Shown: one piece after another, positions 1 through 5,884 of the stretch
Layout of the letters: each line of letters opens with the position of its first letter
Numbering within the stretch: the stretch's first letter is position 1
Source: Oscillospiraceae bacterium
GTDB taxonomy: Bacteria; Bacillota; Clostridia; Oscillospirales; Acutalibacteraceae
Length of the DNA stretch: 7,337 nucleotides
Reading direction: 5' to 3'
NCBI GenBank assembly: GCA_003499325.1
Contig: DNIP01000118.1
Coordinates: 1 to 7,337, forward strand
The notes under the pieces: generated by a model
Seen by the model: the letters and a program-made list of their open reading frames with translations, nothing else
The model's database searches: none
Told to the model about the DNA's origin: nothing
Position numbers and translations under genes: made by a program

Positions 1-653
1 GCGACATACGGAGAGCCGGGCTGGGTGGAAGCGGTCAGATTGCCGTTCTCATCCGGCGTCAGGGTGATGCCGGCGTTGACCGTGCCGTCCTCGTTGACGG
101 CAACGGAAGTGGAGGTGATGGTGCCGTCCTCGTTGACCGTATCAACGTCAACGACCTGCACCTGCGCCATATCGACGGGAGCGGTATAGTTCACCTTGGT
201 CAGATCGCCGATCGCGTTGCCGGCCAGAGAAAGACCGATGATCGCGACGATCGGGCCGATGACAACGGCGGGCATGATCTTGTTGATCCACTTAACGCCC
301 GCGAACTTGACGATCAGCGCGATCACGACATAGACAAGACCCGCGAGCGCCGCACCGATGATCAGGCCGACATAGCCCAGACCCACGGTAGCCGCGCCGG
401 CAAACGCCGCGAACATCGCGCCGAGGAAGGCGAACGAGGAACCGAGGAACACAGGGCTCTTGCCCTTGGTGAACAGGACATAGACCAGCGTACCGACGCC
501 GGCGCCGAACAGCGCCGCGGAGGTGCTCATGCCGTTGCCCACGATCATCGGGACGGCGATGGTCGCCGCCATGATCGCCAGCAGCTGCTGGAACGCAAAA
601 ATGATAAGCTGACCGAATTTGGGCTTATCCTTTACGTTGTAAATCATTTTCAT
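1..653 (-). CDS. uraA: Uracil permease, NCS2 family (partial, C-terminus beyond left edge)
   Basis: Proton-coupled uracil uptake across the cytoplasmic membrane is the known role of this family (UraA/PyrP). The 217 visible residues are the N-terminal half; full family members are about 430 residues. After a short hydrophilic start (MKMIYNVKDKPKFGQ) come several hydrophobic segments with family-typical stretches, including FLGSSFAFLGAMFA, GYVGLIIGAALAGLVY and IMPAVVIGPIVAIIGLSLAG. From about residue 152 the protein turns into a hydrophilic stretch of at least 60 residues, rich in Thr, Val, Asn and Asp, with VNEDGT twice (residues 173-178 and 186-191); this is long for a loop in the family. The start at 653 is preceded by AAGGGGGA, 7 bases upstream; an ATG two codons later is possible. 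It lies 96 bases downstream of pyrR in the same direction, which supports uracil as substrate over xanthine. Expression probably depends on the PyrR attenuator upstream of pyrR. Confidence 0.9.
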   Translation of the reverse strand, partial: MKMIYNVKDKPKFGQLIIFAFQQLLAIMAATIAVPMIVGNGMSTSAALFGAGVGTLVYVLFTKGKSPVFLGSSFAFLGAMFAAFAGAATVGLGYVGLIIGAALAGLVYVVIALIVKFAGVKWINKIMPAVVIGPIVAIIGLSLAGNAIGDLTKVNYTAPVDMAQVQVVDVDTVNEDGTITSTSVAVNEDGTVNAGITLTPDENGNLTASTQPGSPYV

Positions 654-692
654 TTGGATTTCCCCCTTATGGAAAATATAATTATTTATTCA

Positions 693-740
693 GTAGGGAC
701 GATCATTGATCGTCCGCGGACGGGCAATGCCCGTCCCTAC
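693..740. repeat. 48-bp palindromic intergenic repeat
   Basis: The outer ends GTAGGGACG and CGTCCCTAC are perfect inverted repeats. Inside are two adjacent small palindromes, GACGATCATTGATCGTC and GACGGGCAATGCCCGTC, joined through CGCG. It can fold as one long hairpin or as two side by side. It sits in the pyrR-permease gap, ends 9 bases from the pyrR stop, and is not followed by a T-run in the direction of transcription. It has no CNGNGA loop, so it is not a second PyrR site. I recall similar GTAGGGACG-type repeats between genes in Ruminococcus-like genomes, but copy number cannot be tested here. It may be a REP-like mobile repeat or an mRNA-stabilising structure. Confidence 0.75.
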
Positions 741-749
741 AAAATAGGT

Positions 750-1286
750 TTATTTGAGATACAATTTCACCGCGTTCTCCTCGTCGATCTCAGCCAGTCG
801 CACCGCGACCACCTCATCGAGCGAGGTGGGGATGTTCTTACCGACGTAGTTCGGACGGATCGGCAGCTCGGAATGTCCTCTGTCGAGCAGAACGCACAGC
901 TGGATCTTGGACGGTCTGCCGAGCTTCATGACCGCTTCTAGCGCGGCTCGTGCGGTGCGGGAGGTGTAAATCACGTCGTCCACCAGCACCACGATCTTGT
1001 CCTCAACGCTGAAATCGATACTGCTGCCCTTGACCTCGGGCATCTCGCCGCCGCGGGACAGGTCGTCGCGGTAGAGGGTGATATCCAGCTCGCCCACAGG
1101 TACGCTCACGCCCTCGATGGCTTCGATATGGCGCTGTAAGCGGCGCGCCAGCGGTACGCCGCGGGTGCGGATACCGATCAGGCAGACGTTGTCCAGTCCG
1201 CGGTTCTTTTCGATGATCTGGTGCGCGATCCGCTTGAGCGCTCTGTCGATGTCGTCGCCCGACATCACTGTAGCCTTGTATTCCAT
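750..1286 (-). CDS. pyrR: Bifunctional pyrimidine operon regulator PyrR / uracil phosphoribosyltransferase
   Basis: PyrR binds a specific hairpin in pyr leader RNA when UMP or UTP is abundant and so favours transcription termination; it also makes UMP from uracil and PRPP. The 178 residues match the family length (about 180). Family landmarks are present: GIRTRG (38-43), [14 protein letters not shown] (65-78), the PRPP-binding motif [13 protein letters not shown] (99-111) and [21 protein letters not shown] near residues 135-155. The PRPP loop reads TSRT where Bacillus subtilis PyrR has TGRT, a Gly-to-Ser change that may be tolerated. The ATG at 1286 has GAGG five bases upstream. Its own leader carries the matching RNA target, so it should regulate itself, and the permease follows it. 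The SD lies only a few bases beyond the end of the repeat element at 1300-1441. Confidence 0.97.
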   Translation of the reverse strand: MEYKATVMSGDDIDRALKRIAHQIIEKNRGLDNVCLIGIRTRGVPLARRLQRHIEAIEGVSVPVGELDITLYRDDLSRGGEMPEVKGSSIDFSVEDKIVVLVDDVIYTSRTARAALEAVMKLGRPSKIQLCVLLDRGHSELPIRPNYVGKNIPTSLDEVVAVRLAEIDEENAVKLYLK

Positions 1287-1299
1287 AGTAACCTCAATG

Positions 1300-1441
1300 T
1301 TAATGAGGAATGAGGAATTGACAGCCGTCTATAGCCGCATCTATTGAAATGTCACATCCTCCGCCAAACAAAACGGTTTCAAAAGCTATGACATCAACCG
1401 TGATTAAAATTCCTAATTCCTAACTCCTCATTCCTAATTAA
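1300..1441. mobile_element. MITE-like element with ~20-bp imperfect terminal inverted repeats
   Basis: The left end (1300-1319) and right end (1422-1441) are inverted repeats matching at 18 of 20 positions, built on GAGGAATGAGGAATT-type sequence, with TTAA at both outer tips. Just inside the right end, the ATTCCTA motif is repeated (about 1408-1421). No ORF of the element's own is convincing, so if mobile it would depend on an enzyme encoded elsewhere. It fills the space between the attenuator T-run (ends about 1441) and the pyrR ribosome-binding site, so it is transcribed as part of the pyrR leader. I recall similar AATTAGGAATGAGG repeats from Ruminococcus-like intergenic regions, but this rests on memory. 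Confidence 0.6.
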
Positions 1442-1449
1442 AATAATAT

Positions 1450-1477
1450 ATGCCCCGTCCGGACGCGGACAAGGCAT
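1450..1477 (-). terminator. Intrinsic terminator of the pyr attenuator
   Basis: In the minus-strand RNA a 12-bp stem (arm AUGCCUUGUCCG with CGGACGGGGCAU, two G-U pairs) closes a CGUC tetraloop and is followed by AUAUUAUUUUAAUU, a U-rich tract. Its 5' arm (1466-1477) is also the partner of the upstream antiterminator arm (1503-1514), so this hairpin can form only if the antiterminator does not. It lies 164 bases before the pyrR start and would cut transcription before pyrR and the permease gene. Confidence 0.88.
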
Positions 1478-1496
1478 AGTAACGCAAGGATATCAA

Positions 1497-1545
1497 AACC
1501 AACCTTGTCGGCATCTCTGTACCGACTTAAAAGTTATCGTTGGTT
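1497..1545 (-). promoter_or_regulatory. PyrR-binding anti-antiterminator hairpin (pyr leader)
   Basis: In minus-strand RNA, GUCGGUA (1526-1520) pairs with UGCCGAC (1513-1507) around the hexaloop CAGAGA (1519-1514), an exact fit to the CNGNGA loop known for PyrR targets, followed by AAGG. A lower stem AACCAAC/GUUGGUU (1545-1539 with 1503-1497) encloses an asymmetric internal loop. The 3' half can instead pair as antiterminator: AUGCCGACAAGG (1514-1503) with CCUUGUCCGCGU (1474-1463), 11 of 12 positions including one wobble. PyrR with UMP or UTP would hold the hairpin and free the terminator. The promoter is unresolved: a TATGAT lies at 1551-1546 with no good -35, and would put the start near 1539, trimming the lower stem. 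Confidence 0.88.
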
Positions 1546-1651
1546 ATCATACTACTTTTTTAACGCGCTATAGTGATAAAATAGAATTAAAAACGATTTT
1601 TGAGCATTTTTATGCTATTTGCCGAATTCGAGGTCGAAAAGCGGGCGTCCC
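1546..1651. other. AT-rich divergent spacer between the pyr operon and the EamA gene
   Basis: No gene is seen. It must hold the pyr promoter on the minus strand, but no convincing -35/-10 pair could be chosen; candidates for -10 are TATGAT (1551-1546) and TATAGC (1572-1567). A short perfect hairpin, AGCAT-TTTT-ATGCT, lies at 1603-1616. Confidence 0.5.
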
Positions 1652-1680
1652 TTGACATAAACTGCCGATTTTTGTATGAT
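1652..1680 (+). promoter_or_regulatory. Sigma-A-type promoter of the EamA transporter gene
   Basis: A perfect -35 TTGACA (1652-1657) is separated by 17 bases from TATGAT (1675-1680). Transcription should start near 1687, giving a leader of about 70 bases. The ATG at 1676 lies within the -10 box and would not be in the mRNA, which rules it out as the start of the downstream gene. Confidence 0.85.
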
Positions 1681-1698
1681 ATTGAGCGGAAATCATTT

Positions 1699-1739
1699 GG
1701 ATCATAGGGAGCTGAGCAACTCACATCAGCCCGTGATCC
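1699..1739 (+). promoter_or_regulatory. Hairpin in the EamA gene 5' leader
   Basis: GGATCA (1699-1704) pairs with TGATCC (1734-1739) and GCTGA (1711-1715) with TCAGC (1726-1730), with GG (1707-1708) able to meet CC (1731-1732) between them; the loop is GCAACTCACA. It fills most of the leader and ends 7 bases before the GAGGG ribosome-binding site. It does not match a riboswitch class that I recognise; it may tune mRNA stability or translation. Confidence 0.45.
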
Positions 1740-1756
1740 GTCAAAACGAGGGTCAT

Positions 1757-2686
1757 ATGAAGAAACATCAAGTGCTGTCGTCGGTCTTACTGCTGACGGC
1801 GGCGATCATATGGGGATTTGCCTTTGTCGCGCAGGAAAAGCTCAGCGACACCGTGCCGCCGTTCACGGTGAACATGATCCGCTCGCTGATCGCGGCAGTC
1901 GCGCTGATCCCCGTGGCGGCGGTGACAAGGCGCATCAAGGGAAAACCATTGCTCGAGGAAAAGCCCACCGACCGCAAAAAGCTCATCAAGGCAGGGGTGA
2001 TCTGCGGCGTGATGCTGTGCATCTCTGCCAACCTGCAGCAGTTCGGTATCTCGCTGTATCCCGCGGGAGCGCCCACGTCGGCGCACAGCGGATTTTTGAC
2101 CGCGCTGTACATCATCTTTGTGCCGCTGTTCGGACTGTTCCTGCACAAAAAGCCGGGGCTGTTCGTCGGGATCGCGGTCGTCCTCGCGGTCATCGGACTG
2201 TACTTCCTCTGTCTGTATGACGGGATCGGCGCGCTGTACACGGGCGATATCGTCGTGCTGATCTGCAGCATGGCGTTTGCACTCCAGATTTTATGCGTCG
2301 ATCATTACATCGGCGAGGTGGACGGCGTGAAGCTCAGCTCGATCCAGTTCTTGGTCACGGGCGTTTTGTCCGCGATCCTCATGCTGATCTTCGAAAAGTC
2401 CGATCTCTCGGCGATATTGGCGGGATGGGCGCCGCTCTTGTACCTCTCGATCTGCTCGAGCGGCATTGCCTACACCTTGCAGATCATCGGTCAGCAGTAT
2501 GCCTCCAATCCGTCGCTCGCCTCCATCCTGATGAGCATGGAGAGCGTGTTCGCCGTGATCGGCGGCGTGATCTTCATGAACGCCGTACCGAAACCCAACG
2601 AATGGATCGGCTGCGGAATCATGCTCGCCGCGATCATCATCGCCCAGCTGCCGCAGGAGCTGTTGACAAAGAAAAAGACATTCTGA
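1757..2686 (+). CDS. EamA-family (drug/metabolite transporter superfamily) membrane transporter
   Basis: A 309-residue integral membrane protein of the DMT superfamily, whose members export or import small metabolites; the substrate cannot be told from sequence. It has the ten-helix, two-repeat EamA layout: an opening helix with AAIIWGFAFVAQE, a mid-protein helix run ending FLCLYDG, and a second repeat starting near the GDIVVLICSMAFALQILCVD helix. Near the C-terminus it has the typical ILMSMESVFAVIGGVIF and IGCGIMLAAIIIAQLPQ. The ATG at 1757 was chosen because GAGGG precedes it at short spacing and MKKHQ leads straight into helix 1; the upstream in-frame ATG at 1676 is inside the promoter. 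It stands alone between its own promoter and a hairpin at its stop codon, and is divergent from pyrR, so no pathway link is implied. Confidence 0.88.
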   Translation: MKKHQVLSSVLLLTAAIIWGFAFVAQEKLSDTVPPFTVNMIRSLIAAVALIPVAAVTRRIKGKPLLEEKPTDRKKLIKAGVICGVMLCISANLQQFGISLYPAGAPTSAHSGFLTALYIIFVPLFGLFLHKKPGLFVGIAVVLAVIGLYFLCLYDGIGALYTGDIVVLICSMAFALQILCVDHYIGEVDGVKLSSIQFLVTGVLSAILMLIFEKSDLSAILAGWAPLLYLSICSSGIAYTLQIIGQQYASNPSLASILMSMESVFAVIGGVIFMNAVPKPNEWIGCGIMLAAIIIAQLPQELLTKKKTF

Positions 2687-2725
2687 TACTAATCCTTAAT
2701 AAAAACCTTTATCAAGGATTAGTAT
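2686..2725 (+). terminator. Long perfect hairpin overlapping the EamA stop codon
   Basis: ATACTAATCCTT (2686-2697) and AAGGATTAGTAT (2714-2725) are perfect inverted repeats. Inside, ATAAA and TTTAT extend the stem past one A-C mismatch, closing on AACC, for about 17 bp in all. The first base is the last base of the TGA stop. No T-run follows on either strand, so it is not a textbook intrinsic terminator; it may protect the mRNA 3' end, or be a relic of a small repeat. Confidence 0.5.
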
Positions 2726-2791
2726 GAACAGATACGAGTGTCAATTGAAGAATCCGAAAGCATGGCATTTCATAACAGGATGACACATATT

Positions 2792-2824
2792 AAGGGGCTA
2801 TCGCAGCAAATGCGATAGCCCCTT
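2792..2824. terminator. Bidirectional terminator between convergent genes
   Basis: AAGGGGCTATCGCA pairs perfectly with TGCGATAGCCCCTT around a GCAAA loop (14 bp). On the plus strand the stem runs into TTTCTGTT, on the minus strand into TTAATAT, both modest T-rich tails. It lies 7 bases beyond the stop of the minus-strand L,D-transpeptidase-like gene and about 105 bases beyond the EamA gene, so it can end transcripts from both sides. Confidence 0.85.
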
Positions 2825-2831
2825 TCTGTTA

Positions 2832-3773
2832 TCAGATAATGGTGATCGTCGGTCTTGCGGAGGGGTTGAGCCATCCGAGGATGACACCCAAGGCGTTCTC
2901 GGAGATACCCACGCCGCCGTAGGTCGGCGCGGTCGCGACGTGCAAGAAGCGCGCGCAGCCCTTGGTAGTGTCCACAGGATCACGGTTGTAATCAAATACG
3001 ACCGCGTAGGGGTAGGACTTGGTATACTCATACAACTGCTGGCAGGAGGTGTAGTCCACGGGAGAGGATCCATCCACCAGTCGGTTATAGTTGACGGACG
3101 CGGGGTCGGTAACCCAGTTCATGCCGTACTGGATCTGGTAATACTCCAGCGCGGTGCCGGGGCTCATGTTCGTGCCCATCGCATACTCGATGTTGTATGT
3201 GCCCCTGGGGGTGGTATCATCGGCGGGACCGACGTTATCCGATACGCCGCCCGTGCCGACAAAGCCGTCCACGATATCAAATTGGCGCGTCCACTGACCG
3301 TCGGCAGACTTCTCAAAGAAATACACCTTGGCGGCAGTGCCCTGACTCTCGACGAAGATCGCCTGAGTGCCCTTAAGATCCTCCGCCTTGAGGTTGGCCG
3401 CGGTGAGCAGTCGGACAAAGTCGTCGCCCTGATCGCCGTCCGCCTGCGTCGGCTCCGGCTCAGCCTCGGTCTGATCGGGAACGTCCACCACGGCGGGCGG
3501 CGCGTTCTCCTCGGTCGCAAGCACCACGCCCATCGTCTCGGATTCGGGCAGCGGCAGCGCCGACGGATGGAAGGTCGAGTCGAGGAAGGTATAGATATTG
3601 TCCCCGAAGGCGAACACCAGTACCAGCGACGCTAAGATGAGGAAGGTCGCCACGCCGATCAGGATCGGCGCACGGTTGGATGACCCGCCGCGCTTAGTCT
3701 TGTAATTATGCGGACTGTGGTAGCGGGATTTATATCTCCTGCGGTTAGCTGTTTTATTGTTTTTATACTCCAT
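2832..3773 (-). CDS. Membrane-anchored YkuD-like L,D-transpeptidase domain protein lacking the catalytic Cys (probable pseudoenzyme)
   Basis: 313 residues: a very basic cytoplasmic tail (1-34), one transmembrane helix (about 36-57), a Pro/Glu/Asp-rich linker (about 70-115), and an extracellular domain resembling the YkuD/ErfK L,D-transpeptidase family (COG3786 type) from about 120 to the end. Family features are TPRGTYNI (188-195), VTDPASVNYN (211-220), AVVFDYNRDP (257-266) and GCARFLH with the conserved His at 278. Active enzymes end this block with PTxGCV, where Cys is the nucleophile forming the acyl-enzyme for 3-3 peptidoglycan crosslinks. Here it reads PTYGGVGIS, so Gly287 (codon GGC at 2915-2913) replaces Cys. 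Remaining cysteines (244, 272) are not at that place. The frame is otherwise intact. AGGGA precedes the ATG by 6 bases. It is last in an apparent operon 62 bases after the phosphatase gene. Possible roles are wall binding or regulation; a different substrate or nucleophile is less likely. Confidence 0.82.
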   Translation of the reverse strand: MEYKNNKTANRRRYKSRYHSPHNYKTKRGGSSNRAPILIGVATFLILASLVLVFAFGDNIYTFLDSTFHPSALPLPESETMGVVLATEENAPPAVVDVPDQTEAEPEPTQADGDQGDDFVRLLTAANLKAEDLKGTQAIFVESQGTAAKVYFFEKSADGQWTRQFDIVDGFVGTGGVSDNVGPADDTTPRGTYNIEYAMGTNMSPGTALEYYQIQYGMNWVTDPASVNYNRLVDGSSPVDYTSCQQLYEYTKSYPYAVVFDYNRDPVDTTKGCARFLHVATAPTYGGVGISENALGVILGWLNPSARPTITII

Positions 3774-3815
3774 ATTGATCCCTGTCTTTGTTGGTAACGT
3801 TTCTGTTTTTATGAT

Positions 3816-3832
3816 CCCGCGGTATACGCGGG
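3816..3832 (-). other. Small GC-rich hairpin between the phosphatase and transpeptidase-like genes
   Basis: CCCGCG and CGCGGG flank a five-base loop, starting 4 bases after the phosphatase stop codon in the minus-strand mRNA. It is followed by ATCATAAAAACAG, not a T-run, so readthrough is expected. It may act as an intercistronic stability element or partial attenuator. Confidence 0.5.
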
Positions 3833-3835
3833 GGA

Positions 3836-4576
3836 TTATTTTGTCAATCGCAAAAGCAGCGCCGTGATATTATCGACGCCGCCGCGGTCGAGCGCCGCGT
3901 CGGCGAGCGCGCGGGCGAGCACATCGAGATCCATCCTGTCGTCGATGATGCGACAGATCTCTTCATCGGTGAGCATATCGGTCACACCGTCGGAGCACAG
4001 CAGGTACATATCGCCCGACCTGTACCTTCCGCGCGCGGCGTAAGGAGCAGGCTCATAGCCCTCGGGCATACCCAAGAACTGAGTGATCGCCTTGGAGCTG
4101 CCGCTCACCACGATATGCTCCGTGGAGAGCTGCTCGAGCTCATGACCCGACAGGCGATAGATGCGGCTGTCGCCTGAGTTGAGGATAAAGATCTCGTCGC
4201 CGCAGACCTGCAGCATGGCGGCGGTGGTGCCCATCAGCACCAGCGAACGCGCCTCGGTCTCCTGACAGATCCTTTGGTTGATTTGAGCGGCAAGCGGCTT
4301 TAAATACTCCCGATACGCGTCCTTTTCGCGGGTAAACGCCAAGGACACGTTTGCGGCGACAAAGGACGCGACCTCGCCGCATGCTTCACCGCCCATGCCG
4401 TCAAATACCGCGAACAGCTCGTTCGCGTCCGCGTCGACCTTGCCGCTGAACGCGACGTCCGCCGTGGAATTGACGTCCTCACGGAGATGGCCGGCACAAT
4501 AAAAGTTATCCTCGTTATTTCTTCTGATTTTTCCCGTGGAACACACCACAGCGTATTCCACCTTATTCTTGCGCAC
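3836..4576 (-). CDS. PP2C-family (PPM) serine/threonine protein phosphatase
   Basis: A soluble cytoplasmic metal-dependent phosphatase of 246 residues, close to the usual 240-255 of PrpC/Stp. All core motifs are present: GKIRRNNED near the N-terminus (Asp23), FAVFDGMGG (Asp59), MGTTAAML, LNSGDSRIY, YLLCSDGVTDML (Asp196) and GGVDNITALLL (Asp235); these Asp residues bind the two Mn/Mg ions, so activity is expected. Start choice: AGAGGTGA is an excellent ribosome-binding site five bases before the GTG at 4576. An in-frame GTG at 4585 is part of that same site and adds only three residues, so it is less likely. In Firmicutes this phosphatase normally lies next to a PASTA-type kinase (PrkC/Stk) that it opposes; here the neighbours are two single-pass membrane proteins and no kinase is in view. 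It follows the upstream membrane protein by 23 bases, so they are probably co-transcribed. Confidence 0.92.
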   Translation of the reverse strand: MRKNKVEYAVVCSTGKIRRNNEDNFYCAGHLREDVNSTADVAFSGKVDADANELFAVFDGMGGEACGEVASFVAANVSLAFTREKDAYREYLKPLAAQINQRICQETEARSLVLMGTTAAMLQVCGDEIFILNSGDSRIYRLSGHELEQLSTEHIVVSGSSKAITQFLGMPEGYEPAPYAARGRYRSGDMYLLCSDGVTDMLTDEEICRIIDDRMDLDVLARALADAALDRGGVDNITALLLRLTK

Positions 4577-4599
4577 GGCACTCACCTCTTTATCGGGAT

Positions 4600-5787
4600 T
4601 TATTGTTCGGGTGTGATCTGAGCCGCCTTGAAGAACGATTCCGGTATCGTGACCTCAGCGGACGAGAAATCGCTCATCGCACAGGACAGTCCGTAGGATC
4701 GTCCCTCGGCCTTTACGGTGATATTGAAATTCGTCAGATAGCCGGCGGAATCGATCTCAAAGGACGCGGTACACTCCGCATTCTCCAAAACCGACTTGTT
4801 CGCGTCAAACAGCGCCGCAAAGCTATCGTAATCCGTAGCACGGTAGAAAACGGGAGCGCCGTCCTCCTTGATCTTCAAGAACAGCTCATAAAGGTTGATG
4901 GTATAGTCATAGCGCTTGCCGCCGTCAGCATTCTGCGTGTTGATCGTCGCGATCGTGCTGTTGGTCGAAAGGCGCTGCTTGAGCACATCGATGGTCTTGC
5001 TCAGCTCTGTGGTCGAATAGTCCGATGTGAGCTTTGTAAAACGCAGGAACGCGCCGGTATTGAATTTGCCCGCGCGGAAATCCTTATCAAAATCAAAGAA
5101 ATTCTGCACGCCTTCGGCGCAGTCACGGATCGCCCACTTGTCGTTGTAATAACTGCCCTTGACATTATCTTTACCATGCGCGTATACCGCGCCGGTATAA
5201 GTATAGCTGTTATAGTCCGCCTGATAGAGCGCGGTGATATCATGCTTGCCGCTGTCGATGCTGATCGCGCCGTCATAGCTCATCACGGGCTTGTCATCCT
5301 CCGTCACCTTGATATCATAATGAAACGAGGAGGAAAAATCCTTTGCCAGCGCGGCGTTAAAGCGACTCATGGGGTTGGTGCTCTGAAAATACAGATAAAT
5401 GCCGAATACGATCAGCGCGACTATGACCACACCGATTCCGGCAAAGATAATGGTGCGGTGCGCCCTGAACCATTCACGCCGATGATTCGCCTGCGCTTCT
5501 TCAAACGCCTCGCTCTCACTGATCGGATCGCGCGGCTCGCTGACGTCGACGGAACGGAACTCGAATACATCACGGGCGTTGGATGATGCTGTCTGAGCCT
5601 CGGTATCCTCTGCCGAATCAGTCTCTTTTTTCAATACGATATCCTCTACCTCGGAAGTTTTATTTTCCTGACCGTCTTCATCAAATACGGTAACTCTCAA
5701 AACGACGTCATCGCCCGATGCTGTCTGTTCATTTTTATCGGATAAAATCGGCTCTGTTTCCGATCTGTTCTTTTCATTCTCTGACAA
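4600..5787 (-). CDS. Single-pass membrane protein with acidic cytoplasmic tail and large extracellular domain, function unknown
   Basis: I do not recognise this family. From the proposed TTG start the protein has 395 residues: an acidic, Ser/Thr-rich tail (about 1-105), a basic stop just before the membrane (HRREWFRAHR), one transmembrane helix (about 112-134) and an outside domain of about 260 residues. The outside domain has alternating polar/hydrophobic strands (for example SFHYDIKV, YTYTGAVYAHG, ECTASFEIDSAGYLTNFNITVKAEG), which suggests a beta-sheet lipoprotein-like fold of the LolA/LppX sort; this is a guess from pattern only. Start choice: AGAGGAG (5800-5794) lies six bases before TTG at 5787, an ideal site. 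An in-frame ATG at 5892 with a weaker AGGG would add 35 residues across a strongly folded leader. It is first in the operon with the phosphatase, whose possible target is this Ser/Thr-rich cytoplasmic tail (inference). Confidence 0.75.
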   Translation of the reverse strand: MSENEKNRSETEPILSDKNEQTASGDDVVLRVTVFDEDGQENKTSEVEDIVLKKETDSAEDTEAQTASSNARDVFEFRSVDVSEPRDPISESEAFEEAQANHRREWFRAHRTIIFAGIGVVIVALIVFGIYLYFQSTNPMSRFNAALAKDFSSSFHYDIKVTEDDKPVMSYDGAISIDSGKHDITALYQADYNSYTYTGAVYAHGKDNVKGSYYNDKWAIRDCAEGVQNFFDFDKDFRAGKFNTGAFLRFTKLTSDYSTTELSKTIDVLKQRLSTNSTIATINTQNADGGKRYDYTINLYELFLKIKEDGAPVFYRATDYDSFAALFDANKSVLENAECTASFEIDSAGYLTNFNITVKAEGRSYGLSCAMSDFSSAEVTIPESFFKAAQITPEQ

Positions 5788-5801
5788 AATGATCTCCTCT
5801 T

Positions 5802-5884
5802 TTCTTATCAGAAGAATAGCGAATGAAAGCTGCCATACAGCACAGGGCTTATCTGCTGATGCTGCGGCACTTTCACGCGTGAAA
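5802..5884 (-). promoter_or_regulatory. Structured 5' leader of the membrane protein/phosphatase operon
   Basis: Three potential stems lie between the promoter and the TTG start. TTTCACGCGTGAAA (5871-5884) is a perfect 14-bp palindrome. It shares its GAAA with a longer hairpin (5825-5874): GAAAG, UGCC and GCAGCA pair with UGCUGU, GGCA and CUUUC with only small bulges, about 15 bp around a 17-base loop. A small stem UUCUU/AAGAA (5802-5816) abuts the ribosome-binding site. The first two exclude each other, as in a switch. It does not match a riboswitch class that I recognise, and the palindrome could instead be a protein operator. Confidence 0.45.

Noticed and set aside
654..941. Plus-strand open frame of 95 codons across the pyrR-permease gap
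   Set aside because: It runs through the palindromic repeat and antisense to pyrR; there is no ribosome-binding site or recognisable product.
1300..1441. Short direct AGGAAT-type repeats as a CRISPR array
   Set aside because: Units are only 6-8 bases without regular spacers, and no cas genes are present; they belong to the ends of an inverted-repeat element.
1768..2271. Minus-strand open frame of 167 codons inside the EamA gene
   Set aside because: The plus-strand frame encodes a clear ten-helix transporter; this frame is a shadow with no start signal.
2940..3635. Plus-strand open frame of 231 codons
   Set aside because: It is antisense to the YkuD-like gene, whose product is recognisable; the product is Gly/Arg/His/Val-rich with no family features and has no upstream start signals.
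4603..5586. Plus-strand open frame of 327 codons
   Set aside because: It mirrors the minus-strand membrane protein gene, which has a promoter, ribosome-binding site and membrane topology; the plus-strand frame lacks a good start signal and yields an Arg/Ile-rich product typical of antisense reading.
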